64,000 nt of DNA from Peronospora farinosa (lineage: Eukaryota > Oomycota > Peronosporomycetes > Peronosporales > Peronosporaceae): positions 186,001-250,000 of the forward strand of contig CANTFK010000993.1 in NCBI GenBank assembly GCA_947646735.1, given 5' to 3'. Both the position numbers and the translations under genes were made by a program. The notes beneath the pieces are model-generated. The model saw only the letters and a program-made list of their open reading frames with translations. It ran no database searches and was not told the origin of the DNA. Shown piece after piece: positions 32,853-44,812 of this stretch. Numbering within the stretch: the first letter of the stretch is position 1; each line of letters begins with the position of its first letter.

Positions 32853-34284
32853 GTGGTAAGGCTGATGGGTCGCCTGCAAAGGCACCCATGCAGTCCAGCA
32901 CTAAGCGCACGCGCCGCGATTTATCGCATCCGTCGCAAAGTGCTTCAGGCACTGAGTGTGAATCTTCCATCTCACTATAATGTGGATGAAGATCCATCTC
33001 TCATCGTAGATTACAATGAGACTACGCCATTGCCATCACCCCAAAGTGGAGATGAGCATAGTGCATTGATGGGACATATGTCTCCATCATTTGAGGCACC
33101 CGTCCTTGAGGAAGCATCTATGCTTCCTACAAGCGAAGGCAAAACCCCGTCGTCTGCGCCTACGAGCGCAGAGACTAAGACTGAGCACGCTACTTCGAAA
33201 GAAGTAGTCGCGACTCAGTCAGATGTGACTCCTCAAGCTGATGTCTTGACAATCCATAATGGAGAGTCGGACTCAGGTGAGTGTGAGCTGAAAGCTCCAC
33301 CAAGTACACCTTCCTCACTAGCCCGCCGTCGCCCTCGCGACGGCGGCTACGTGAGTTGTGGCTTGCCACCAATGCCACCTCCATCTGAGTGGATGAACTC
33401 GGATGGGTCTAGCGCTTTTGCAGCGTGCCACTATAGACGCTCATAGATTCTATAGCGTCTTTCCTTTGTGGAAAAAGCAGGGCAAAGCACTTGGTCGTTT
33501 TTTCCCAATTCCAGTCGTGCTGCGTTCTAACGAAACAGCCGACGACTATGAAGCTGAACTTCGGCGCCGTGTTACCTTGCATGAAGATGCAACGAAACAA
33601 CGGTCGCAGCGAATCAGCTTCGCCATGAAGCGTGCGCATGAAATTATGGGCGGTAAGCGACCCCCAATTAATTCTCGCCACGCTTCTTCTGCTAGTCCTT
33701 CCGGACCTAGCAGAAAGAAGACAGCTGGTGCTGCTTCACATAAGCAGTCACCAGCCCAGGCACGTCAACGCGCAAAGCGTCCACAAGCTCCCACGAGTCA
33801 AAGCTCGTTGGGTAACCCTTCCACTGGACAAGGATTTGGAGCTTTCGCTTCACAAAACGGTGGGGCAACAGCCTTCCAACAAGGAAGCGCGTATTCCCTT
33901 CAGTGTCCACCAACACCGGTGGCGCCCGATAGGAGTGGCGATTACGCCCACCTACTCGCGGCTGCCTACCCTGCTGCTGTTCAGTCGCAGGCTGAGTCTG
34001 CTGCGCTGAAGAGGCAGGTGACAGATCTCGAGAGTCAAGTCTCGCGACTGACCTTGGATCTGCACGATGTGAGGGCGAGGGATCGTCAGGGGTATGACCG
34101 CCTGAAGACCCGCTTGGACATCTTAGAGCGATTGGTGATGATAGACCCGCGTCAAGCGCGGAGTCCTCCTCGATCACCGAGTCCTCTATCGCCTCGTTCA
34201 TACACGGGGAGCCTCTCGGCTTCCTCTTCGCCGGATCGGTCGCGACGCTCGACTCACAGTCGACGTCACCATCGGTCTCGTTAG
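32853..34284 (+). CDS. Antisense 3' ORF of element C
   Basis: Frames 32853-33446 (197 codons) and 33403-34284 (293 codons) as in A and B. Near 33320 a local rearrangement of the CGTCGC/GCGACGG inverted motif changes a few residues and adds one codon without breaking the frame. The coiled coil and RS-rich tail are intact. Confidence 0.6.
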
Positions 34285-35211
34285 ACCGATGTGGATATGT
34301 GATCTCTTCTGGATCTACATACCGTTTCAGACGACCCACGTAAAATACGGGGTGCACCTTCATATACGGTGGGAGAGTGATCCTATAATATAGGTCTCCA
34401 AACTCCTCGACCACCGTAAAGGGCCCAATGAATCGGGGCAATAGCTTAGTAGTACCACCAGGTAGTACATAGATTGCATTATTAGGTGGGGTAGCAGTAC
34501 TTAATAGCACTTTGTTCCCAACACTAAAGTGCTCATTGTTTTTGCAAACATGCTGGTCCGCATATTGTTTTTGCTTGTCCTGTGCGCTTGCCATCGCGTC
34601 ACGGACTTTACGTGTGATGTCTAATCGCTTATCCACAAAGTGCTGAGCGTCGCTCACGCTTTTTGCATCCAGCTCGCCTATGACGCCTCCAAGAGGTCGT
34701 TCATGGGTCGACGCTGTTGATAACACTATAGTGTCATCCTCAAGGAGCGCTGGCATTTCTTGCCGTGCCTCCTCTGTGACACCTATAGGTGACGTGACCA
34801 CTGCTAAATTAGCAGTGTCACTAGGGCAACCTTGGCCCTTTTTGGCATTTGCACCGAGCGAAGTGAGGGGCCCTCCCCCACTAAGACTCGGGCTGCGTAC
34901 AAACGAGACTGGCGTTCGAGGATGACGCAGTCCGTTAATTTAAAACGGTGATTCACCCGTACTGGCGTATACACTGTTATTAATAGCAAATTCCACGAAT
35001 GGCAATTGCTTGGTTCATTCTTTGGGAGTCGCTATTGTACGCAACACATCCGCCACGACTCGATTGGCCCGTTCTGTTTGGCCATCGGTCTGGGGATGGT
35101 CAGCGGTTGACATTTGTAGCTTGCTACCCAGCAGCTCGAACACATGTCGCCAAAACCCGACGTAAAACGCGGATCCCGGTCCGATATAATGGACTCGGGC
35201 ATCCCGTGTAG
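33707..35211 (-). pseudogene. Integrase C-terminus with chromodomain, element C
   Basis: A/B-like: the same TAA after the GESPF segment and the same T-run loss. The chromodomain frame continues a few residues past the A stop because of a small change near 33718. Catalytic-Glu segment present. Confidence 0.85.
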
Positions 35212-36587
35212 TCGATACACGTGATCCAGGAACAAGAGGGCAGCCTCTTTTCCTGAGATCTTGGTGCTACATGGTGCCAAATGCACCATCTTGCTCAGTC
35301 TGTCGACAAAGACGACGAGCCCCGTCCTGCCTTTATGGCCAGGCGGTAAGCCAAACATGAAGTCCAAACTGACCGACTTCCAACATTCAGTTGGAATCTG
35401 CAGTGGCTTCAGTGGCGCACTGTTTGAAGGTGCAGGCTTTATGCGCTGACACTCTTCACAAGAGCGAATATAGTTGGCCACCCACCGATATAGGTGGGGC
35501 CACCAAAATTCCTCTGAAACTCGTAAGAATGTCTTTTCACGGCCCAGATGCCCACTAGATGGCGCATCATGGCACTCGTGAAGTATCATCAGCTTGAGAT
35601 CTGTGTCATGAGGGACATAGATTCTCAAGGGATCACAGGGTGACAGTTGATGCCATAATAGGCCATCACTGTAACTAAAGCGATTTAGTTTCGCTTTGAG
35701 GTGCGACGGAAGGGTAACCTTTCGTCCACCAAAATGATCCAACAGCAGGCGACAATGTTCGTCCTGACTGTAACACTCCTTGATATCGGAGGCCATTGAG
35801 CTCGTCACATGGTAGACCTTCATGGCTGCCAATGTTGACGACTCAACTTGTGCTTTCGCACGAGACGCACTATCCTGGTTCTTGCCTCTAAGTCTGGTCT
35901 GCGCGATAACGCGTCAGCCAAGACATTCGACTTACCCGGCTTATATTCAACTTTGAAATTAAATTCAGAGAAGAATGTTAGCCATCTCGCCATTCTCGGC
36001 GAGAGGTGCGGTGAATTTATAGCGGTCCGCAGTGATGCGTGATCCGTATAAACCACAAAAGGTTCGGTTCCCAAGAGGTGCATCCGAAACTTTACAAGGG
36101 CATACTTAATTGAAAGTAGCTCCTTGTCATGCACAAGGTAATTCAGCTCTACGGCTTTTAAAAGCCAAGACTGATACGAAATGACACGGTCAACGCCGTT
36201 GTCATCCTTCTGCATGAGCGCGCTGCCGATTACAAAATTGCTTGCATCGCAGACGACGCTAAAGGGCTTATCCGCGTCTGGCAATGCCAAGACCGGTGCT
36301 TCTACAAGAGATTGCTTCACTGATGTGAACGCATTTTCTTGCTCCTTTGACCAAGTCCATTCTGTATCCTTTTTCAAAAGATCAGACAATGGCTTAGTCT
36401 GCTCCGCATAATTCTTGCTGTACTTATGCAAGTAAGTAGCAATCCCAAGGAATTGGCGCAGATCCTTCACATGTCGTGTGACTGGCCATTCCTGTACATC
36501 CTTAACCTTTTCTGGGTCTTCTCGTACACCGTGTGCACCTACGATGCAGCCCAGTAAAGGTATCTCGGGGACCCCTATTTTACGCAC
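35032..36587 (-). pseudogene. RNase H and integrase core of element C
   Basis: Split into 36587-35820 and 35832-35032 by a C-only one-base change near 35880, where A reads ARHQDSVS. Zinc domain and first two DDE aspartates present. The 5' end carries the VRED state of E while later residues (SKEQENAF, MARWLTFFSEF) match A, placing a possible mosaic break near 36340-36540. Confidence 0.87.
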
Positions 36588-36599
36588 TTTTGCAAGTTT

Positions 36600-37394
36600 A
36601 CGTACAATTAAGCGTCACCCAGAGTCTGCAACACAGCGTCTAGATGGCACTTGTGCGACTCTATCGTGCTCAGCCCTTCCTCCGACCTACTATGCACGAA
36701 TATATCTTCAAAGTAATGGGGTGCGTAGTCACGGTGCTGAAGCATCACGTGAGCCAACACTCGGCATACCGCTTGGGGTGCTTACTGCCGTTTTGGCTAC
36801 ATCAGTATCTCTCATGAGAACCTGATAGTAGCCATCCCTCAGATCCAACGCGGAAAAGATAGTTGACTTTCCCATGGAGTTCAACAAGACATCTTTCCGT
36901 GGGATCGGCGTTTGAGCTGGAATGGTGGCCGTGTTCAGTTTATTATAAGCATGAACGACGCGCCATCCACCTTTTGCTTCACACACACAGAAGGTCGGGC
37001 TGCAGTGAGGCGACTTGCTCTCACGTACATGTCCCGTCTTGGCTCGCCTTGTCGAAGAACTCATCGATGTAATCGACTTGCTCCTACGGCAACGGCCATT
37101 GCCTGGTTACACAATACTTGGTGGCAGGCTTCAGGTAAATCTCGTGCCTGATGCCCCTATCGGCCGGTAAGCGGCTCGGCACTTCTGTTAGAAGCACATC
37201 ACGGTAACATCATAGAACGAGCTGTCCTTCAAGGCATCCCAGCCTTGAGCAGCGAACCGTTTCTTTTTGTCGGTCTCCAAGACGCTCTCATCCATTGTGG
37301 ATGAAGAGCAACAGTCCACCACGTTCTCGTCTGGAGCTGGTGCGACTATCTCGTGGATCTTCCTTCCTTCAATTCGGACAGGAACAGATCCCAC
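36600..37394 (-). pseudogene. Reverse transcriptase of element C
   Basis: Frame 37064-36729 with GGWRVVHAYNKLN and FSALDLRDGYYQVL, then an internal deletion (about 75 bp relative to A) joins the SGM residues to a shifted VGSRDASAP tail, removing the LVMPQGLKNAPETFNR motif. The YFED box follows out of frame. The deletion and the upstream TAG are identical in E. C additionally lost about 12 bp near 37205. Confidence 0.85.
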
Positions 37395-37645
37395 GCCATC
37401 TCCGAGAGATTTATTATCTCCTCGGCAGATGCCAAGACAAGTTGGAGCACCTCAACTGAGGATGCCTCCGGCATTTTACCTTTCGACGAACTCGAACAAC
37501 TCGTTCGTAGGTCCGTCCTCTTGGACCGAGACTGATCCAAGGTTCACTCGTTTCGACGTGCCCTTGATCGTCTTGATAGGTCTGATGCTCGTTGTTCAAG
37601 TCATCACGACCATTGAACTTGAAGAAGGTGTAGTTGTTATTTCAG

Positions 37646-38286
37646 CTAACGCACTTCTTCCAGCCGCACAGGCTCATGGCTCTGTGCCAGTTCTTGTGGC
37701 GCTTGGCTTCTTGTCAGTCCACCATCAACTGCCACATGCTCTCGGCTCTGTGCAGGACCATTGGACGCACGACTACTTGTCATCATCCCATTCACTACAC
37801 CAGTCTCTTCGACCTGGGTAGGAATATGTGTCACCTGGCTTTCCGCCAGTGTACTTCCAACTACACCACTCTTTTCGAGCTGGGTATTTCCTGGTTCCGA
37901 TTGACATACCGTCATCGCAATTCGACTGTGTTGGACATAGCATCAACCGCATAAGCCTCTCGCAAGAGCACATCCTTTTCGATGTCTTGCGTAACTGTGC
38001 GTGTACGCCAGTCTATCCATGGTTGGTGTTTAGCCAACCAAGGCATGCCTAGGATGAGGTCATACGGACTCTCCATACCTAGCACTGTGAGCTTCTCTTT
38101 ACAAGAGAAGTCACTGAAACTGAAGGTGAGTTCAACTTGAACTCCCTCCGATTTAACGAGCGCGCCGTTCGCTAAACGGACGATCGCCTCTTCTCGCTTG
38201 CCATCCGGGCAAAGCGACTCATAACTCGCCGGTCTCCTTTTCAGAGCCGCGAGTTTCACAAAATATTGTGATGCACCCAAAATCAA
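37646..38286 (-). pseudogene. Protease and linker of element C
   Basis: Frame 38286-37912. The active site reads V-D-F followed by a one-base shift, as in E (A has V-D-L). YDLILGMPWL present. The linker frame 37915-37646 has the VEETGVVNG repeat. Confidence 0.8.
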
Positions 38287-38448
38287 CGAGAAGGATCATC
38301 ACTTGGTCATAACCTCGTACTCGAGCGCTATAGACCAAAAGGGTTAAGGTCCGACCTTTCGGAACCTCAGGGACTATGCTACCCATTTGTTCGATCACTC
38401 TGAACTTAGAGGTAGCTTCAGAGTCCGCGACAGTAGGGCATCCCGCCC

Positions 38449-39508
38449 CTACTTCTCTCCCGCATTTTCCGACCCATCTTGGGCAGGTGCTGAACCCGTG
38501 CGTCGTGCACGCTGGTTTTTCGCACCTCCCTTCGGGTTGGGAGACCTTTTGCTGGCTGCCTTAGCACCAGCAGCTACTTTGGCATAGCAGCGAGCCATCA
38601 TATGGCCGCGCTTGCCGCACTTGTAGCAGATCACATCTGCATTGCCTAACTCCATAGGAGTGGCATCAGACTTCTCGTACGACGGCCTGTAATAGGCTGT
38701 CGCCGAGGCGCTGTTGTAGGATTGCTCCTCAACCATGGCAATGTCAATTGCCTCTTCCATCGTCGCTGGCACCTTTCTTAAAAGGGCCTGACGCGATGGG
38801 CCGTGCCTAAATCCATTCATGAACATCGCCCCCTTGATACGCTCTGGTATAGGTTCCCCATTGATGGACGCCGACAGCAAACGCATCTCCTGCACATATT
38901 CTTGCAGAGAGCTTTTTGCCTGTCGTGCTCCAAAGAAGCGCGCCATAAGCAACACTTCGTTGTTAGGCGGCTACGAATCTTTGACTTAAAGATCGCCCAT
39001 GATGGAAATGCATCAGCATTAGCCATCAGCGCAGAGTATGCCCACTCTGACGCTTTGCCACGCAAGTTGGACATGGCATACGACACCATCCTGGTGTCGT
39101 CTTCGATGAGCTGCGCCACTCCACATTGCTCAACTGCTATTAGCCAGTGATGATCGTGTGAAGGCTAGTTCCATCGAGCTTCGGAGGGTCCATCCGAATG
39201 AGCCTTGGTTGATCAGGCCGGGCAGAGAGCGTCTCAACAGTTCTGTTGAGCGCCTCCTTACGTGCCTGCTCAAGCCGAAGCTTATCCTGAGTCTTATTGA
39301 TGGATTCAGCCGTGTCTTGGCTGTTTAACTCGGACGCGTTTCTACGCTGTCCATGCACAAACGCCTCAAATTGCTCCAACTAAGCAACATGTTTCTCAGG
39401 AGGACAATGCAAGAGATTGACCAGGGCTTGTTCACCAAGTCCCTGCGCCATATGCTCTGCCAACTCCCTGTGATGTTGGGAGAGGTGAGGGAAGTCACTC
39501 CAGTCCAT
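38449..39508 (-). pseudogene. gag of element C
   Basis: It starts MDWSDFPHLSQHH, with the shared TAG after HVA (here KHVA) and the family-wide shift. A small C-only deletion near 38973 removes the segment that reads AMHQ in E. The core, with the FMNGFRHGPSRQALL state of E, and the CCHC knuckle are intact. Confidence 0.85.
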
Positions 39509-39579
39509 ATTAAGGACCATCTTGACCACACGCACGCTCAGAGAGACGGGTCGAGGGATGGACAACTAATGCTACCAAG

Positions 39580-40197
39580 TGTAGACGGGCACTGTCTAAA
39601 AAAGGCTGCCTCGTACTACTAGCACACACCTTATACACAAGCGAGGAAGCGGTTATACCGTCTTACTTTCGCTTGCGAGGGTGGTTAGGAGGTTGGTCGA
39701 CTGCTTACGCAGTCGTACCACCAGTTGCCTCTCGCTTAAGCGAGAGTGCAACGAACTTCTTAACACTAAAGCACCGACGTCACGCAGAAGCTTTGCAACT
39801 TCTCGTGCGTGGTGCGTGGTGCGTGGTGCGTATGTTTAAGTAAATTCAAGACTGATTTATATTTAATAGAATTTAACTAAATATAAATCTAATTACTGAT
39901 TGGTTAATATGTAATGATGGGTGCCATCTCTATAGATGCGCATCCCAACGGGCGAGCTCAAGATATATTTAAGCTCGCTCAATGACGTAACTGACTGACG
40001 TCATTTGATGACGCCTAGTCCCAGCTGGGCATCATCCCCATCAATGTGAATACACCTAGTGTATATCACATACGCAAGGGTGTGACACATGGTGTGTCTC
40101 ACCCGAGCGACAGGTCTTAAGTACTTACGTACCTTTTTAGACCTGCCCGTTAAGTATCGCATACTTAACGGGTACGTGTAACGTTGAGCCTGTTACA
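39580..40197 (-). repeat. 5' LTR of element C (type 3)
   Basis: 618 bp. On the minus strand it begins TGTAACAGGC and ends GCCCGTCTACA. Most U3 hairpins have sequences unlike types 1 and 2 but occupy the same order. A GTGGTGC motif is repeated in tandem at about 39807-39832. Confidence 0.88.
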
Positions 40198-40379
40198 GAA
40201 GGGTTACGTCTCTACCGGTTCTGACGTTGCTTTTGCAGTGGACAGCTTGGGCGGAGGGTAATCGTGCTCCCGCACATTCAACATCCACGGATGTGTGTTA
40301 CGTTGCAGAACCGCAACGTAAGATCAATTTGTTCACCTTCAGCATAGCTGAGTATTGGGCTCGGCCTTATCAAAAGAGA

Positions 40380-40690
40380 TCGTGTGATGCCCATTAGTAC
40401 CATAGCAAGACGCTTTAAAGCTGAGCTCAGCGTTTAAAGCTATGTCCACCGCTTCTTCGAAGGTCGAACGTGTCCTGCGACTACAGCGCGGAGGCCTTCT
40501 ACGAAAATGGTCACTCGGACTTCCTCCGGAAGAGGGTCCAGATCCATATCAGCTAGGAAAGTCCTTGGATCTTGGATTAAGTCCGATAGCTCCTTCTTTT
40601 TCTGCCGGTAATCTATGAAGCATAACACACACGATAATACACAATACACGTCTGTATTGCTTACCCTACAGAACAACGACACTCACATGA
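40380..40690 (-). pseudogene. Diverged gypsy gag fragment
   Basis: The minus frame contains LSDLIQDPRTFLADMD and LPEEVRVTIFVEGLR, then out of frame TFEEAVDIALNAELSF, the usual order of a Ty3 gag core (compare EPIPERIKVATFMNGLRHG in A). It lies in the spacer between C and E. Confidence 0.7.
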
Positions 40691-40764
40691 GCAGTGATGT
40701 GTGTGACAGGTTATGAGCCGAAGTCTTCGTGCAATGTCCAAGTAACAAGTAATATATTAACCCA

Positions 40765-41213
40765 ATGTCTGGAGTAAGTGAGATGTCGTCAAACGATACA
40801 GCCACTAGTGATGCGTTGACAAGCGTGAAAAATGCTGCGACCGCTTTAAGTACTGTGACGTCTAATGCACCTAGTGGATTGAGTAGTAAGTTTGCCACCG
40901 CAACCGCGCAATCAGCTATTCCATTACCTGGATCAGGATCTCCAGCGGAAAGGCCTAATGCTGGTGGTCCACTACCTGGAGCTGGTGGGATACTTGCTCT
41001 TATGCCTGAAGTGAACCCAGTATCTGATGGTGGATTTGGAATGAAGCTATAAAACAAACTGCCGGAATGCATGGAAGTGTTGATCTGTATGCGGTTGAGC
41101 TAGAAACGTTCTTACGACGCATTCATGTGTGGGGTGTCATTGACAATGAGGCGGGTGTACGAGCTTCGACAACAATTATACAATTTGCGTTGATGGATAA
41201 TGTTGCTCGTGGT
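40765..41213 (+). pseudogene. Ty1/copia gag N-terminal fragment, interrupted by element E
   Basis: It starts MSGVSEMSSNDTAT with a Ser/Ala/Pro-rich leader to 41052. After a one-base shift it continues YAVELETFLRRIHVWGVIDN, the start of copia gag. It is cut at 41213 by the first base of E's 5' LTR. The same-strand copia protease and integrase resume after E at 49242, consistent with E having inserted into this element. Confidence 0.75.
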
Positions 41214-41811
41214 TGTAACAGGGCATCCAGTTACACGTAAACATTAAGTAATACACTTAATCTTTGGTCTAAAAGTATCCATGATTACTTTTGACCTGTT
41301 ACTTGGGTGCGATACACAAACGTGATCCACCCTCGTGAATTTGATATCCATTTATGGATTCACATTCAACGAGGATGGTACAGTTGGGACTGGGCGTCAT
41401 AGTGACGCTTCAAACAGACGTCATCAGCGAGCTTAAATATATCTTGAGCTTGCAGTAAGGATACACTTCTAAAGAGTCGCGTATCCGATCTATATATATA
41501 TAGCCAATCAGTAGTTAAGTATATATTTAGTTATAATTAATTAAATATAGCTCAGTCTTGAATTTACTTAAACAAACGCACCACGCACGAGAAACTGAAA
41601 AAGCTTCTGCGTGACGTCGGTGACTTCTTGTTTAGAAGTTCGTTGCACTCTCGCTTAAGCGAGAGGCAGCTGGTGGTACGACTGCGTAAGCAGTCGACCA
41701 ACCTCCCAACCACCCTCGCAAGCGAAGGTAAGACGGTATAACCGCTTCCTCGCTTGTGCATAAGGTGTATGCTCGTAGTACGAGGCAACTTCGTAGAAGT
41801 GCCCGTCTACA
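41214..41811 (+). repeat. 5' LTR of element E, type 1/2/1 mosaic
   Basis: 598 bp. Bases 41214-41364 and 41467-41811 follow type 1. The block 41365-41466 (ATTCAACGAGGATGG to TGCAGTAAGGATAC) follows type 2, with the GCGTCATAGTGACGC hairpin. TGGTAGCA primer site follows at 41814. Confidence 0.88.
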
Positions 41812-41882
41812 CTTGGTAGCATTAGTTGTCCATCCCTCGACCCGTCTCTCTGAGCGTGCGTGTGGTCAAGATGGTCCTTAAT

Positions 41883-42952
41883 ATGGACTGGAGTGACTTC
41901 CCTTACCTCTCCCAACATCACAGGGAGTTGGCAGAGCATATGGCGCAGGGACTTGGTGAACAAGCCCTGGTCAATCTCTTGCATTGTCCTCCTGAGCAAC
42001 ATGTTGCTTAGTTGGAGCAATTTGAGGCGTTTGTGCATGGACAGAGTAGAAACGCGTCCGAGGTAAACAGCCAAGACACGGCTGAATCCATCAATAAGAC
42101 TCAGGATAAGCTTCGGCTTGAGCAGGCACGTAAGGAGGCGCTCAACAGAACTGTTGAGACGCTCTCTGCCCGGCCTGATCAACCAAGGCTCATTCGGATG
42201 GACCCTCCGAAGCTCGATGGAACTAGCCTTCACACGATTATCACTGGCTAATAGCAGTTGAGCAATGTGGAGTGGCGCAGCTCATCGAATACGACACCAG
42301 GATGGTGTCGTATGCCATGTCCAACTTGCGTGGCAAAGCGTCAGAGTGGGCATACTCTGCGCTGATGGCTAATGCTGATGCATTTCCATCATGGGCGATC
42401 TTTAAGTCAAAGATTCGTGCCATGCATCAGCCGCCTAACAACGAAGTGTTGCTTATGGCGCGCTTCTTTGGAGCACGACAGGCAAAAAGCTCTCTGCAAG
42501 AATATGTGCAGGAGATGCGTTTGCTGTCGGCGTCCATCAATGGGGAACCTATACCAGAGCGTATCAAGGGGGCGATGTTCATGAATGGATTTAGGCACGG
42601 CCCATCGCGTCAGGCCCTTTTAAGAAAGGTGCCAGCGACGATGGAAGAGGCAATTGACATTGCCATGGTTGAGGAGCAATCCTACAACAGCGCCTCGGCG
42701 ACAGCCTATTACAGGCCGTCGTACGAGAAGTCTGATGCCACTCCTATGGAGTTAGGCAATGCAGATGTGATCTGCTACAAGTGCGGCAAGCGCGGCCATA
42801 TGATGGCTCGCTGCTATGCCAAAGTAGCTGCTGGTGCTAAGGCAGCCAGCAAAAGGTCTCCCAACCCGAAGGGAGGTGCGAAAAACCAGCGTGCACGACG
42901 CACGGGTTCAGCACCTGCCCAAGATGGGTCGGAAAATGCGGGAGAGAAGTAG
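41883..42952 (+). pseudogene. gag of element E
   Basis: It starts MDWSDFPYLSQHH, with TAG after HVA (42009-42011), then frame 42012-42251 with the MDPPKLDGTSLHTI motif lost in A, the family-wide shift near 42250, and frame 42272-42952 with the intact CCHC knuckle. The candidate slippery site is at 42880-42886. The core differs from A at several residues shared with C. Confidence 0.87.
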
Positions 42953-42959
42953 GGGCGGG

Positions 42960-43744
42960 ATGCCCTACTGTCGCGGACTCTGAAGCTACCTCTAAGTTCA
43001 GAGTGATCGAACAAATGGGTAGCATAGTCCCTGAGGTTCCGAAAGGTCGGACCTTAACCCTTTTGGTCTATAGCGCTCGAGTACGAGGTTATGACCAAGT
43101 GATGATCCTTCTCGTTGATTTTGGGTGCATCACAATATTTTGTGAAACTCGCGGCTCTGAAAAGGAGACCGGCGAGTTATGAGTCGCTTTGCCCGGATGG
43201 CAAGCGAGAAGAGGCGATCGTCCGTTTAGCGAACGGCGCGCTCGTTAAATCGGAGGGAGTTCAAGTTGAACTCACCTTCAGTTTCAGTGACTTCTCTTGT
43301 AAAGAGAAGCTCACAGTGCTAGGTATGGAGAGTCCGTATGACCTCATCCTAGGCATGCCTTGGTTGGCTAAACACCAACCATGGATAGACTGGCGTACAC
43401 GCACAGTTACGCAAGACATCGAAAAGGATGTGCTCTTGCGAGAGGCTTATGCGGTTGATGCTATGTCCAACACAGTCGAATTGCGATGACGGTATGTAAA
43501 TCGGCACCAGGAACTACCCAGCTCGAAAAGAGTGGTGTAGTTGGCGGAAAGCCAGGTGACACATATTCCTACCCAGGTCGAAGAGACTGGTGTAGTGAAT
43601 GGGATGATGACAAGTAGTCGTGCGTCCAATGGTCCTGCACAGAGCCGAGAGCATGTGGCAGTTGATGGTGGACTGACAAGAAGCCAAGCGCCACAAGAAC
43701 CGGCACAGAGCCATGAGCCTGTGCGGCTGGAAGAAGTGCGTTAG
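42960..43744 (+). pseudogene. Protease and linker of element E
   Basis: The active site reads V-D-F, then a one-base shift, as in C. Frame 43115-43489 holds the rest of the fold (YDLILGMPWL). In the linker about 20 bp present in A are missing near 43540. Confidence 0.8.
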
Positions 43745-43849
43745 CTGAAATAACAACGACACCTTCTTCAAGTTCAATGGTCGTGATGACTTGAACAACG
43801 AGCATCAGACCTATCAAGACGATCAAGGGAACGTCGAAACGAGTGAACC

Positions 43850-44792
43850 TTGGATCAGTCTCGGTCCAAGAGGACGGACCTACGAACGAGTTGTTCGAGG
43901 TCGTCGAAAGGTAAAATGCCGGAGGCATCCTCAGTTGAGGTGCTCCAACTTGTCTTGGCATCTGCCGAGGAGATAATAAATCTCTCGGAGATGGCGTGGG
44001 ATCTGTTCCTGTCCGAATTGAAGGAAGGAAGATCCACGAGATAGTCGCACCAGCTCCAGACGAGAACGTGGTGGACTGTTGCTCTTCATCCACAATGGAT
44101 GAGAGCGTCTTGGAGACCGACAAAAAGAAACGGTTCGCTGCTCAAGGTTGGGATGCCTTGAAGGACAGCTCGTTCTATGATGTTCTGTGGAAACACCGTG
44201 ATGCGTTTCCAACAGAAGTGCCGAGCCGCTTACCGGCCGATAGGGGCATCAGGCACGAGATTTACCTGAAGCCTGCCACCAAGTATTGTGTAACCAGGCA
44301 ATGGCCGTTGCCGTAGGAGCAAGTCGATTACATCGATGAGTTCTTCGACAAGGCGAGCCAAGACGGGACATGTACGTGAGAGCAAGTCGCCTCACTGCAG
44401 CCCGACCTTCTGTGTGTGTGAAGCAAAAGGTGGATGGCGCGTCGTTCATGCTTATAATAAACTGAACACGGCCACCATTCCAGCTCAAACGCCGATCCCA
44501 CGGAAAGATGTCTTGTTGAACTCCATGGGAAAGTCAACTATCTTTTCCGCGTTGGATCTGAGGGATGGCTACTATCAGGTTCTCATGAGAGATACTGATG
44601 TAGCCAAAACGGCAGTAAGCACCCCAAGCGGTATGCCGAGTGTTGGCTCACGTGATGCTTCAGCACCGTGACTACGCACCCCATTACTTTGAAGATATAT
44701 TCGTGCATAGTAGGTCAAAGGAAGGGCTGAGTGCAATAGAGTCGCACAAGCGCCATCTAGACGCTGTGTTGCAGACTCTGGGTGACGCTTAA
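43850..44792 (+). pseudogene. Reverse transcriptase of element E
   Basis: Frames 43850-44044, 43996-44316 (TAG in the WPLP segment at 44314), 44336-44671 and the residual YFED-containing piece to 44792. The deletion at about 44636 is identical to that of C. Confidence 0.85.
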
Positions 44793-44812
44793 TTGTACGT
44801 AAACTTGCAAAA

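Larger units (their letters stand above)
32138..40197 (-). mobile_element. Element C: mosaic copy, A-like 3' half and E-like 5' half
   Basis: Same family, minus strand. From the 3' LTR through integrase it carries A/B lesions (TTTT run, TAA). From RT to gag it carries E lesions (RT deletion giving GMPSVGS, TAG in the WPLP segment, VRED). Its 3' LTR is type 1 and its 5' LTR is a third type. It faces E head-to-head across about 1 kb. This pattern suggests template switching or gene conversion between copies. Confidence 0.9.
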
